Shown here one piece after another: positions 22,948 to 35,200 of a stretch of 64,000 bases of DNA. Numbering within the stretch: the first letter of the stretch is position 1; every line of letters begins with the position of its first letter. The translations under genes were made by a program, and so were the position numbers. The stretch spans positions 6,804,001 through 6,868,000 of the forward strand of contig JAYJMM010000124.1 of NCBI GenBank assembly GCA_037349105.1. Reading direction: 5' to 3'. Source of the DNA: Limnomonas spitsbergensis (taxonomy: Eukaryota; Chlorophyta; Chlorophyceae; Chlamydomonadales). The notes under the pieces were generated by a model. That model worked only from the letters and a program-made list of their open reading frames with translations. It was not told the DNA's origin and did no database searches.

Positions 22948-25681
22948 CTACGAACAGTTGGAAAAGAGCCAATCACAAGCCATTTGCAGATCTCCATCGC
23001 AGGCTTCCAGGGCCTCCTTCGCCTTGCGCTTAGGGAAGCCCATGCTTGTGAGGGTGGTAACATCAGCCTCCAGTGCGGTGTCCAACGCCTCCTGCATTGC
23101 ATTAGCCGAGGCACGTAATGATTCGAACAGCATGCTACTAGTGGAAAGCAGCTCAAACAAAAAGCTATGGCTTCCTGTACTCCAGCCACAATGCAGACGT
23201 CTCGAAACATAATCAGACATCCAACCATGGTTCTCAACATGGCCCCATAGATGCTTGAATACTCTTAAGCGTGCTCTCATGTTGCAGCCCAGATTAGCAG
23301 GCAATGGATCTGCTGTAAGTATTCACCCACCTGAGCTGCCGTCTTGGTCCGCCGCCGTGGCCCGGCAGTCGACCTCTTGGATCTCTCCGGAGCCGCTTCC
23401 CTTTCCCTCCCTGAACCTCCCTCATCCGCCTCAGACTCATACTCGGCGGCAGCCGCCTCAGCTTCACTGTCCTCGTTCTCGTTCTCCTTGTAGGAGCGCG
23501 ACCGGGGTGCTCTTGGTTGCTGAGGGGCTCGCCGCTTGCCCTGGCCCCTGCGCAAGCAAGGAGCATAGCAAGGGGTATGCCACGTTCCCCCTATCAGAGC
23601 CTGGCAAGAATAACCAGAAATGCAGGATACGCATGACCTTTGATGGTGCAAAGGGATATCCTAAGTTCATGATGTCACTTCAAACGAAGGCTCCACTTGC
23701 CTCCTGCTCGTGCTGCCCAGCCACTTGCTCCTGTGCGGCACCGCGCCAGGTTCTATGGTTCTCATAGCTTCCCCGCGATTGTCCCAAGGCCCCGAGGATG
23801 TGGCGGCAGCTGCCCCACTGCTGCATCTTGCATAAAGCTCCTCCTCAGCATCCACTCCCTCATCAGCCTGCAAGAGCATCAGCACCCGATCATTAAGCTG
23901 AGCTAACAATGGCTTAGTAAAGAGAGCAGAAACATGGCAATAAAGACCATTCAAACCAGACACAGTGCTTATTTAGTGCACACACATCCATGCTTGGTTG
24001 GCAGCTGGGCAGCCACCACTGGACTGATCCGGAATAAACCTTGACCGGCCAATGCCTGCAGGGATTTTTTTCCTGCTGCATCAGGCTCCCACAGCTAGGC
24101 CGTGATGTAGCTGTATTTGATCAGAAGGAGCCTCAATTAAATACTGGAGTTCACAGGGGGACTCGCCTGGATCTCCTCCCCTGGATTGAGTGTTGAGCCT
24201 CTCTTGGAACGGGCTAACTGGTACTCAAGCCTGGAGCTGAGGCGGCGCAGAAGCTCCAGCTTGGCTTCACGGGACATGGTTGCCACATCATCAGCTGCAA
24301 TTGCAATTTACAGGGGTGCGGCACAAATTGATTGCCGAAACAGATCAATCAAGAAGCACAGCTCCGGACCGTGGCATGGGCCATGAGAAATTGAGAACGC
24401 CTGGCCTCCGGATGCCTTGCTGCACTTGATCCTGGCATCCATTGTCTTGGATGAGGCCCGCAATGAACTCACTCATGATATCATTGAAGGTTGGCTGCTG
24501 CTGCCCAGCTATGGGCATGCACTCTCCCGCAAGCCGCTGTCGTCCCACCTCCTCAAGTTTAGTCTCGACCTCAGCAAGCTGTTCAGCTGTTAGGCCATAC
24601 CTTGGCATGAGCAAAAATAAGTTGTTAGAATGTGGCGCACAATTCCAAGAAGAGCCACAAACAAAGTTCATACCTAAAAGTATACCCAAGGTTTAAGGAT
24701 GCTCGTGGTGCCAGGAGCCATGTGTTGCTGGCTGTGGGAGGAATATGTTGATTTATGCACCTAACATGATCACATGAGAGGGTGAAATTTCGTCAACTCA
24801 TCAGCTGAGCTGGCAAAGAGGCGATCTGTCGGGGCTACAGGCATATCCAAGAACCACCTCACAACATTTGCCGACCTGCTCTTGGCCTCTCTCTTCCACC
24901 GCTCCTTCAGCTGCCTCGATGGAGGGGGGCCACCATAGATGATGAGGCCACTCTTCCTCTGCACATCTGTGCGTAGCAAGTTGTCGGCACGAACGCGGTC
25001 CACGTCCACTTGGAGGCCTGTGAATGCTGCACAAAGCCATCAAGAAAGTGTGTTACGAATGCTGCAGGCAAACACCTCTCCAGCAGTGATATTTTTAGTG
25101 CACACCAGACTACCTGTGGGGGGCTGCCAGGCGGCCATCATATAAGGCGGAACGAGCACACCATGACTGGCTAACGGTTGGTGGCCCAAGCTGCAGGGCT
25201 TGCTGCACCAGGCCCCCCTCCATGTAGGCCGTCATGCAGTTGGTGTGTAGCTGAAAGGCCTAGAAAGACACGGCCTTCGAGTCGTATAACTTGGTCTGAC
25301 CCTCGCAGGCAGCACATTACCGCACGCACATGTCAGTTTATATGCAATGATACTTGCTGTTATGCATGGTTGTCCGACCTGCAAGAGCTTGCTGTCCCAA
25401 CAATCGCTGCGCCTGTCCGTTGAGCTGCTGGATCAGCTTCCCAGGCAAGAGGCCCAAACTTTGGATCTGCTGCCATTGCCCAGCACCATACTTCATCAGG
25501 CACAGCTTCAGCACTAGAGCCTCTTCCCGGGTCCAGCCCGGAGCTGGTGTGAAGTTCCACCTGCATGGGCATGAGCCATGAGGCCTATTGGGGACGCTCG
25601 AGCGGCAGACAAGACCTTCACTTACAAAGAGGCCGCATCTCCTATGCGTGGACCTCGCTTTTCACGGAATTCCGCCATCAT
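22948..25681 (-). CDS. Myb/SANT-like and UBA domain protein, function unknown
   Basis: Eight minus-strand exons join in phase: 25681-25626, 25560-25379, 25026-24876, 24600-24473, 24294-24155, 23867-23725, 23547-23331, 23091-22948 (386 aa). Residues about 25-75 look like a Myb/SANT fold: GWTREEALVLKLCLMKYGAG, WQQIQSLGLLPGKLIQQL. A conserved-looking stretch follows (GLQVDVDRVRADN, KSGLIIYGGPPPSRQLKERW, YGLTAEQLAEVETKLEEV). The middle (about 230-335) is low-complexity, acidic then basic, with a possible nuclear signal near RSKRSTAGPRRRTK. The C-terminus is a UBA domain (VTTLTSMGFPKRKAKEALEA, DGDLQMACDWLF), which in other proteins binds ubiquitin. I do not recognise a named family with this order. 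The donors at 25378 and 24875 are GTCGG, weaker than the rest; the donor after 24155 could also be a GC site a little upstream. Start: two adjacent ATGs at 25681 and 25678. Confidence 0.7.
24003..24118 (+). repeat. Dispersed repeat family 1 copy
   Basis: Contains GCAGCCACCACTGGACTGAT, AAACCTTGACCGGCCAATG and CCGTGATGTAGCTG in the same order as the copy at 26905. Lies in an intron of the Myb-UBA gene. Confidence 0.7.
25125..25250 (+). repeat. Dispersed repeat family 1 copy, diverged
   Basis: Contains GGTTGGTGGCCCAAGCTGCA, a following CACCAGG and a CCGTCATGCAGTTG end, in family order, in an intron of the Myb-UBA gene. Confidence 0.55.
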
Positions 25682-26904
25682 CACAGGTACCATACAACGT
25701 GGCTACTTCTAAATTCTTGCTCCAGCATCGTTCCGGATCCAATTTCGGAGCCATCGAGTTTGAATTTCGTCTCGTCCCTGCCAACCGATGTTGCCAGCCG
25801 GGGGTTTCGTCTCGTCCCTGCCCCCCTGGTTGCCAGGGCTTCGCTCTTTCGAGTGCGTTGCCAGCATGAACAATCTCGATGACCCAGTCCACCAATTTGT
25901 GAGCCCTAATTCACTATGTCGTGTTTTCGCCCTTTGGTCGTGGATGCTGTAAATCTGAGGGATGTACCGTATGATTCTTGATCTCTGTCTGCTTGAGTCG
26001 CATTTCAGGACGTGGTCATTCTTTCCATAACGACCCCAGTGTCCTGGAAGCTGACCAGGTAGCCTGCTGCCTGTGGCCGCCCATGCATGCGATGCATTGC
26101 GCATGGCTTCCACACGATGGTGCAGGTGAGGGGGCGAGTGTCCTTGAAGTTTGACTGGGATAATGGGGTGGAACACGAAATACGAAGCTTTCATGTCTGC
26201 TTGGCACTGGCAGGGTAGCACGGACCCAGGGCATGTCACCCATGGCAGTCCATGCCGTGGCTAGGAATGGTTGTGCCGTTCTGGTCGATGGTGCATGTCA
26301 TCTTTATAGTGTGAGATCTGGTCGACCAAGCGTGGTAAAACGTGCCACAATTTCTGTCACCGACATTGTGGCGCTTCCTACATGGCTAATATGTGTGGTG
26401 GTGATGTAGTTATTGATCGAGCTTGCTCGAGTTAGCTGAGCACTATTATTGATTCTTTTTAAGCTTGCTTCTATAAGACGAGAATGTTGCCATGATCAGC
26501 ATGGCAAATAACTTGGATTATGGGCTTCCTGTCCTAACATCGATCAACCCGTGAATCCATGAAACACAGCCCATACCACCAATTACGTCTTCAGAACAAG
26601 AGGCCTTCCGCGTAGAGGTGCCGTCCTGTTCCACGTCCATTGATCACATGTCCTAGGCCCTTGACTGCTGCATTTTTCATCTGATGGAGAGTCGTTTTTT
26701 CCTCTTTTTTTTGCTCATGCTGAAACTTTTTAAAGTGTAGGATGTCTGCCTCTGATGACCGCCTAATGGATACTGAAATCTGGCATATAGGGTAACCTAA
26801 AATTATGAATTATGCATGAGACTGATGGTAGCTCTCTCAAGATTGTTGATGGCATACGCAGTGTGCTGTATTTACTGAAGTGCTAACCATACCACCTTTA
26901 GCAG

Positions 26905-27040
26905 TCAGCCGGGCTGCCACCACTAGGCTGATGGGTCCCAAACCTTGACCGGCCAGCGGCTGGTGGTCCAAGCAGCAGGGCTACCCACACCAGGTCACTG
27001 CAACCATGGACCAAGATGTAGCTGGATTGTAGCTTAGTTT
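26905..27040 (+). repeat. Dispersed repeat family 1, longest clear copy
   Basis: Reads GGGCTGCCACCACTAGGCTG, AAACCTTGACCGGCCAGCGG, GGTCCAAGCAGCAGGGCT and AAGATGTAGCTGG in order. I used it as the reference for eight other copies in both orientations. No coding capacity, so a SINE- or MITE-like element. Confidence 0.7.
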
Positions 27041-27943
27041 ATCCTCCTAGAACAGGGAAACTTGCCCGAACCAAGTGAGCACACAGGAAAGTGGCATGCA
27101 GCAGGCGTGACGTCATCAAAAATTATGGCATTGAAACCGTTTGCACATCTGTAGCAGGATGCATGTGATTTGAGAAGTCAGTTAGTTTGTCGTACGGCGT
27201 GAGCCTGTACAATAAAGGGCTGTCTTTACCATGAGAGTACACCCTTAACGAGACAACAGGACCCTCTTGACATTGCCTTAAAGAGAGGCTTTAACAAGAA
27301 CACGCTAGCTTCGTAGGAGGCAGTTTTCTGGCAATGAGGGATCTTAGCCTCCTGCCTGAGATGTGTGGACTGGGTTCTCATACAATTTGACGGTGTTAGG
27401 CCCTGCTGGGCCTGAAGTTGCTGTGTAATACATGGGAGACAAGCCAAGCATGTGCATGCTGGGTGGCAAAATGTGAAGTTAAATGGCCTTGCCTTATTTT
27501 ATTTAACATATGTTCTAAACAAATTGGCTGTTGTGAAGACGGAGTTGAGCACGCGAGAAATGCAGCTCTTTGTTGACACTGATTTTAAATCACAAAGATT
27601 TGTATTGTGCTGGTACAATTTAGCTTTTGGTCTGATATTGTAAGCATGTGAACAGTGTAAAAGTTGCGTACCAGTATCATATCTTTATTTGCATTACCCG
27701 TAAAACTTATATTCTGGTCTGATGTAGCTTCAAAAGACCTGAAATCCAATAATTGTTGGAGCTCAAGTTGCATGGTCGTACTTGCGAAGTGCGGACCCTG
27801 TAAAAATTGTGCCTATTCAGCCACAGCTATCTGTAAAAGCTGTGCCTTTGGCGCGGTCCCCGAGTGACGTGTGTGCCCTGAAAACAGTTCCCGTGTGAAG
27901 CGTAGCGGAACGTAAGGGATAATAGGGGGTAAAATGTGTGTAT

Positions 27944-27980
27944 GTAGGTAGGTAGGTAGGTGATTGATTGATTGATTGAT
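27944..27980. repeat. Microsatellites (GTAG)n then (TGAT)5
   Basis: Four GTAG units run directly into five TGAT units. Confidence 0.9.
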
Positions 27981-28074
27981 TAAACAGATATTCTCCAATT
28001 GAAACGAAAATTGGTGCAATGGATCATGCACGAAATGTGTGATGTATTCACCGTGCCAAAAGTGTGAAAGTGTG

Positions 28075-28405
28075 GATTCCGACTTTTCGCCCGAAAGTCT
28101 GTTGAACTGCGAATGTTTTCCACAGCCATCGCTTTACCAGTTTCGCTTGTTTATCGCAGGTTCGCTGTCAAGTTGTTCTGTAACTTTTCGTCAGTCTTTC
28201 GCAAAGCTATCGCAAGACGTTGTTCCGAAGCGTGGTAAGGGATAATTGTAGTGGGCTGTGTGAATTACGACTTTCCCCCGAATATCCGTTGAAAATCCTA
28301 TTTTCCGGAGCAAGCGCTGACAAGTCTCGCTTATGTTTCGCTGTCGATGTCAAGTTTTTCGGGAGCCTTTCGTCAGTCTTTCGCAAAGTGGCAGGCTGGC
28401 AGCGA
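28075..28405. repeat. Diverged two-copy tandem duplication, about 185-bp period
   Basis: TTTCGTCAGTCTTTCGCAAAG-like sequence occurs near 28186 and 28369, and the flanking blocks (ACGACTTT..CCCCGAA; CGCTGTC..AGTT) repeat in the same order. Copies differ by substitutions and small indels. It lies about 0.9-1.2 kb upstream of the ClpB start. Confidence 0.7.
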
Positions 28406-28499
28406 TGTTGTTCGGTAGCGATGTTTTTTACGGCAAAGGACCCATCGTGGGGATACACATAGGGATCCTCCCTCCCACGGTGTTGGACAGTGTAGGTAA

Positions 28500-28533
28500 A
28501 CCCACCGTGGGGCGGCAAGCGCCCCACGTGGGG
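28500..28533. repeat. Hairpin with CACGTG core upstream of ClpB
   Basis: CCCACCGTGGGGCG and its near complement CGCCCCACGTGGGG face each other across a 4-nt loop. The right arm contains the palindrome CCCCACGTGGGG, a G-box-type CACGTG. Another CACGTG occurs near 28593. Confidence 0.6.
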
Positions 28534-29080
28534 TGACTGACCCACGCACCGGTCCTGTCAGACCCAGACTCGTGGAGTGAGTGGGTCCCCCCACGTGCGC
28601 TTTTTCCGACGACCTCGATCGGGCTAACACCTTGGCGCGGACCGAACAAAACCGACCTGTCCGACTGCTCACCTCAAACTCCAATGGAAACACAGCCTAA
28701 TTCCAGCGCATTCGTTCTCGTCAATACCGAGATTTCAAAGGGCACGCACAAACAATCGCCACAACGCACACCTCGCCTTGATCTGTTAACGTTTAACACC
28801 CAGACGGCCAGACCGACTGACACGCACACGTCGGTATACCGGTAAGCACCAAATCAGGGCACACGCATAGTAATTCTATGATGACGAGATTTCGATTAAT
28901 ATCTAATTACAAAAACATTAATTAGTATTCGGGCGGTGTTCGCCTCTTTGTTACATATTGCTGACGTGTCTTATCCACGGAAGCTGCGTGGACGGAAGTC
29001 TCTAGAGGATACCAGCTGTTTCCATTCGGAAGACTCCGGAAGACCCGAGAGTTTTCCGACAGGTTTCTAGGCAAATTCTT

Positions 29081-29086
29081 TATAAG
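29081..29086 (+). promoter_or_regulatory. TATA box of ClpB/HSP101
   Basis: TATAAG within TTCTTTATAAGACC, 165 bp upstream of the ATG. GAA/TTC triplets cluster just upstream (29020-29045) and downstream (29090-29100), resembling degenerate heat-shock elements, but I find no perfect nTTCnnGAAnnTTCn array. Heat induction is expected for the family and is not proven here. Confidence 0.55.
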
Positions 29087-29245
29087 ACCTTCGAGCTTCA
29101 GAGCATATCGACATCAGCTTTGATTGACGACTTCTTGTAAAACTTGCCAACCGATATTTAAGTAAGGGAGACTTGATTGACACCTGCCACTCGAGCGACT
29201 GAGCCAGATCCTAACAAGTTCAACATTGAACAGAACCAAGACAGC

Positions 29246-32200
29246 ATGACCCTCGACCCCAAAAAGATCACCAACAGGACAGCTGAAGTCATCAATTCAG
29301 CAGTGCAAATTGCCAATGAGGCCCATCACCCATGCCTCATGCCCGTTCATTTGGCACTGGCCCAATTTGAAGACGTGCAAGGTGGGCCTTCTTTGCTAAA
29401 AGGTCTCGCTTTCCTGGTCTCGCTTTCCTGACTGATAGAGTGGTGGGCAGGAAACATGGTGTGACCACATGCACGCAAGCACATATCCACGCACACATAC
29501 TGTTACACGATTCAATGACTGGCTGCTGCTGCCCGAGGACTACTAAAATGCCTATCCATCTCAGTTCTAACCCAGACACTGACCCTTCACACACACTGCC
29601 CCTTGCCACACAGGCATCGCAAGATCGTCATGCCAGAAGCTGGGGGGCGATGATTCGTGGAAATCAGTATGCCGGGTGCTGAGGTCCAGGCTTGCAAGGC
29701 TGCCCAGAGTGGACCCTGCCCCCGAGGATGTATCCATGGGCAAGGAGGTCAAAGAGGTGAGGGGGGCCAGGGGCCAGGAGGCAGGAGCTAGGTTGGGAAC
29801 GTGTGAACACGAGCACCAAAGATGAACCTGTATTTGTGTTGCCAAAGGCTTCATGAGGCGACAAAAGAAAACTGGTCAGTGACTAGCTAGGGACTGTCGC
29901 CCGAGGCATTGCTGTAACGCGCCTCTAATCCTTTGCTCGTGTCACTCCTGTGTGACAGGTGATCAACCGGGCATTGAAGATCCAGAAGGAAAACAAAGAC
30001 GCCTTCCTCAGCGTGGATGTGCTGCTGCTGGCAATACTTGGGGCAGCGGAGGTGAGTGCTCCTGATCAAAAAAATGGGCGTGGGAATTCTGATATGAAAT
30101 CAGCCAAGTGGGCTGCAGTGGCAGCTCACAGGAGCTCATCAGAGGAGAGGACCCACCCATGATCACAGGCTAGGCATGCGCCTCCATTGCTTGGAGGCGC
30201 CAAAGCACCTCTATACATGCACATGCACAATAATATAAGCGGGTATGCATGTTTGGATGTGGAGATGTGAGGACTGGATGTGAAATGCTGAATTGCTCGT
30301 ACCTGTACCACCCGGTGTCTCCACGCAACAGGTGGCCAGCTGTATTCAAGAGTCGGGCCTGAGCAGCAGTCAAATCGAGGCCACCGTGAAGGCGGTCCGC
30401 AGCGGTTATGGTGGCAGCAGGGAGGCGACGGGGGCATCCATCGGCAACAAGCAGCACAAGACTGTGGACTCTGCCAGTGGGGATGAGAACTTTGAAGCCC
30501 TTCTTAAGTACGGTGTGGATTTGACGGCCAATGCAGCTCGGCTGGACCCGGTGATTGGACGCGATGAAGAGATCCGCAGAGTGGTACAGGTGCTCTGCCG
30601 AAGGTGAGTTCTGAGAGGGGCAGAAGAAAGGAGAGCCAGACAAAGCAGTTTCTGGGGACAGGGCTCTGCAGTACAATGGAGACATATGCCTCTGCGGGCA
30701 TTGACGGAGATGCCCCTAGATGGGCACTGTTGATGTGGTATCCTCATGTTTTGTGTTATTGGGGTACAGTGGTGGCCGTCCTTACGTGTGGCTGAATATG
30801 CTACAAACCAAAGCCCCCCAGAAGTGTTGCCCTTCTCTGACCTGGAGGCAGCAATCCTTCATATAAGACTTTGTCCTTTCTCCCATCTCTTATTTAGAAG
30901 TAGGAAGACACAGCTGGGAATCTGTAATGATCTCCCTGCCTCGTTCTTGGCTGCAAGGAATCCTGACAAAGGCTTGCTTTCTGATGGAGATTCAAAGCCA
31001 ACAAAGGAGTTGTCTTCTCCATGATTAATTGGCATGCAACAAAGTTGCATGACTGTGGTTGTAGGGCCAGCTACTTGACTGCTGGCCAAAGGGAGCCAAA
31101 CACACAATCATACCTTGCGCTCATGGCTTCCCAGCGCCACTTGATCAGGGCCCCGCAAGTCCTGAAGTCCCTCTCCAACATGGCAGCACTCATTTCTTGG
31201 TTGGCGCTTGTAGGGTGTAGGCTGTCTGGTCCTTCAGTGTTCTCCTGAGCTCTCGCCAGTTCCTACTGCCCCGGACCTCCTGCCGGCTGTCCCCCCCCCT
31301 TACCCCTTGCTCTCGTACATGCCGCCGTGGAAGGGGACCTCCTGCCGGCTGTCCCCCCACTTACCCCTTGCTCTCGTACATGCCGCTGTGGGACGGGACC
31401 TGCTGCCCGTTCTCCCGCCCTTACCCCCTTGTACTCGTACATGCCGCCGCCATGGGAGGGGACTTCCTGCCGGCTGTCCCCCCCCTTACCCCCTTGCTCT
31501 CGTACATGCCGCCGTGGGAGGGGACCTGCCGGCTGTCCCCCCCCCCTTACCCCCTTGCTCTCGTACATGCCGCCGTGGGACGGGACCTGCTGCCCGTTCT
31601 CCCGCCCTTACCCCCTTGCACTCGTACATGCCGCCATGGGAGGGGACCTGCCGGCTGTCCCCCCCCCTTACCCCCTTGCTCTCGTACATGCCGCCATGGG
31701 AGGGGACCTGCCGGCTGTCCCCCCCCCTTACCCCCTTGCTCTCGTACATGCCGCCGTGGGAGGGGACCTGCCGGCTGTCCCCCCCTCCTTACCCCCTTGC
31801 TCTCGTACATGCCGCCATGGGAGGGGACCTGCCGGCTGTCCCCCCCCCCTTACCCCCTTGCTCTCGTACATGCCGCCATGGGAGGGGACCTGCCGGCTGT
31901 CCCCCCCCCTACCCCCTTGCTCTCGTACATGCCGCCGTGGGACGGGACCTGCCGGCTGTCCCCCCCCTTACCCCCTTGCTCTCGTACATGCCGCCGTGGG
32001 ACGGGACCTGCCGGCTGTCCCCCCCCCCTTACCCCCTTGCTCTCGTACATGCCGCCATGGGAGGGGACCTGCCGGCTGTCCCCCCCCCCTTACCCCCTTG
32101 CTCTCGTACATGCCGCCATGGGAGGGGACCTGCCGGCTGTCCCCCCCCCTTACCCCCTTGCTCTCGTACATGCCGCCATGGGAGGGGACCTGCCGGCTGT

Positions 32201-35200
32201 CCCCCCCCTTACCCCCTTGCTCTCGTACATGCCGCCATGGGAGGGGACCTGCCGGCTGTCCCCCCCCTTACCCCCTTGCTCTCGTACATGCCGCCATGGG
32301 AGGGGACCTGCCGGCTGTCCCCCCCCCTTACCCCCTTGCTCTCGTACATGCCGCCATGGGAGGGGACCTGCCGGCTGTCCCCCCCCCTTACCCCCTTGCT
32401 CTCGTACATGCCGCCGTGGGAGGGGACCTGCCGGCTGTCCCCCCCTCCTTACCCCCTTGCTCTCGTACATGCCGCCATGGGAGGGGACCTGCCGGCTGTC
32501 CCCCCCCCCTTACCCCCTTGCTCTCGTACATGCCGCCATGGGAGGGGACCTGCCGGCTGTCCCCCCCCCCTTACCCCCTTGCTCTCGTACATGCCGCCGT
32601 GGGAGGGGACCTGCCGGCTGTCCCCCCCCCCTTACCCCCTTGCTCTCGTACATGCCGCCATGGGAGGGGACCTGCCGGCTGTCCCCCCCCCTTACCCCCT
32701 TGCTCTCGTACATGCCGCCATGGGAGGGGACCTGCCGGCTGTCCCCCCCCCCTTACCCCCTTGCTCTCGTACATGCCGCCATGGGAGGGGACCTGCCGGC
32801 TGTCCCCCCCCCTTACCCCCTTGCTCTCGTACATGCCGCCATGGGAGGGGACCTGCCGGCTGTCCCCCCCCCTACCCCCTTGCTCTCGTACATGCCGCCG
32901 TGGGACGGGACCTGCCGGCTGTCCCCCCCCCTTACCCCCTTGCTCTCGTACATGCCGCCATGGGAGGGGACCTGCCGGCTGTCCCCCCCCCTTACCCCCT
33001 TGCTCTCGTACATGCCGCCATGGGAGGGGACCTGCCGGCTGTCCCCCCTCTTACCCCCTTGCTCTCGTACATGCCGCCATGGGAGGGGACCTGCCGGCTG
33101 TCCCCCCCCCCTACCCCCTTGCTCTCGTACATGCCGCCATGGGAGGGGACCTGCCGGCTGTCCCCCCCCCTTACCCCCTTGCTCTCGTACATGCCGCCAT
33201 GGGAGGGGACCTGCCGGCTGTCCCCCCCCCTACCCCCTTGCTCTCGTACATGCCGCCATGGGAGGGGACCTGCCGGCTGTCCCCCCCCCCTACCCCCTTG
33301 CTCTCGTACATGCCGCCATGGGAGGGGACCTGCCGGCTGTCCCCCCCCCTTACCCCCTTGCTCTCGTACATGCCGCCATGGGAGGGGACCTGCCGGCTGT
33401 CCCCCCCCTTACCCCCTTGCTCTCGTACATGCCGCCATGGGAGGGGACCTGCCGGCTGTCCCCCCCCTTACCCCCTTGCTCTCGTACATGCCGCCATGGG
33501 AGGGGACCTGCCGGCTGTCCCCCCCCCTACCCCCTTGCTCTCGTACATGCCGCCATGGGAGGGGACCTGCCGGCTGTCCCCCCCCTTACCCCCTTGCTCT
33601 CGCACATGCCGCCATGGGAGGGGACCTGCCGGCTGTCCCCCCCCTTACCCCCTTGCTCTCGTACATGCCGCCATGGGAGGGGACCTGCCGGCTGTCCCCC
33701 CCCCCTACCCCCTTGCTCTCGTACATGCCGCCATGGGAGGGGACCTGCCGGCTGTCCCCCCCCTTACCCCCTTGCTCTCGTACATGCCGCCATGGGAGGG
33801 GACCTGCCGGCTGTCCCCCCCCCTACCCCCTTGCTCTCGTACATGCCGCCATGGGAGGGGACCTGCCGGCTGTCCCCCCCCCCTACCCCCTTGCTCTCGT
33901 ACATGCCGCCATGGGAGGGGACCTGCCGGCTGTCCCCCCCCCCTTACCCCCTTGCTCTCGTACATGCCGCCGTGGGAGGGGACCTGCCGGCTGTCCCCCC
34001 CCCCTTACCCCCTTGCTCTCGTACATGCCGCCATGGGAGGGGACCTGCCGGCTGTCCCCCCCCCTTACCCCCTTGCTCTCGTACATGCCGCCATGGGAGG
34101 GGACCTGCCGGCTGTCCCCCCCCCTTACCCCCTTGCTCTCGTACATGCCGCCATGGGAGGGGACCTGCCGGCTGTCCCCCCCTCCTTACCCCCTTGCTCT
34201 CGTACATGCCGCCATGGGAGGGGACCTGCCGGCTGTCCCCCCCCCCTTACCCCCTTGCTCTCGTACATGCCGCCATGGGAGGGGACCTGCCGGCTGTCCC
34301 CCCCCCCTTACCCCCTTGCTCTCGTACATGCCGCCGTGGGAGGGGACCTGCCGGCTGTCCCCCCCCCCTTACCCCCTTGCTCTCGTACATGCCGCCATGG
34401 GAGGGGACCTGCCGGCTGTCCCCCCCCCTTACCCCCTTGCTCTCGTACATGCCGCCATGGGAGGGGACCTGCCGGCTGTCCCCCCCCCCTTACCCCCTTG
34501 CTCTCGTACATGCCGCCATGGGAGGGGACCTGCCGGCTGTCCCCCCCCCCTACCCCCTTGCTCTCGTACATGCCGCCATGGGAGGGGACCTGCCGGCTGT
34601 CCCCCCCCCTACCCCCTTGCTCTCGTACATGCCGCCGTGGGACGGGACCTGCCGGCTGTCCCCCCCCCTTACCCCCTTGCTCTCGTACATGCCGCCATGG
34701 GAGGGGACCTGCCGGCTGTCCCCCCCCCTTACCCCCTTGCTCTCGTACATGCCGCCATGGGAGGGGACCTGCCGGCTGTCCCCCCCTCTTACCCCCTTGC
34801 TCTCGTACATGCCGCCATGGGAGGGGACCTGCCGGCTGTCCCCCCCCCCTACCCCCTTGCTCTCGTACATGCCGCCATGGGAGGGGACCTGCCGGCTGTC
34901 CCCCCCCCTTACCCCCTTGCTCTCGTACATGCCGCCATGGGAGGGGACCTGCCGGCTGTCCCCCCCCCTACCCCCTTGCTCTCGTACATGCCGCCATGGG
35001 AGGGGACCTGCCGGCTGTCCCCCCCCCCTACCCCCTTGCTCTCGTACATGCCGCCATGGGAGGGGACCTGCCGGCTGTCCCCCCCCCTTACCCCCTTGCT
35101 CTCGTACATGCCGCCATGGGAGGGGACCTGCCGGCTGTCCCCCCCCTTACCCCCTTGCTCTCGTACATGCCGCCATGGGAGGGGACCTGCCGGCTGTCCC

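Larger units (their letters stand above)
25682..29245. other. Divergent intergenic region, Myb-UBA gene to ClpB
   Basis: About 3.6 kb. I see no gene; a minus-strand open frame of 176 codons (25709-26239) mostly overlaps the Myb-UBA 5' flank and has no domain. The region holds a family 1 repeat (26905-27040), GTAG and TGAT microsatellites (27944-27980), a diverged tandem duplication (28075-28405), a palindromic CCCACG/CACGTG cluster (28440-28610) and the ClpB TATA box (29081). Confidence 0.6.

Noticed and set aside
25709..26239. Minus-strand frame of 176 codons upstream of the Myb-UBA gene
   Set aside because: No domain, and it includes a short direct repeat (TTTCGTCTCGTCCCTGCC, near 25766 and 25805); more likely 5' flank.
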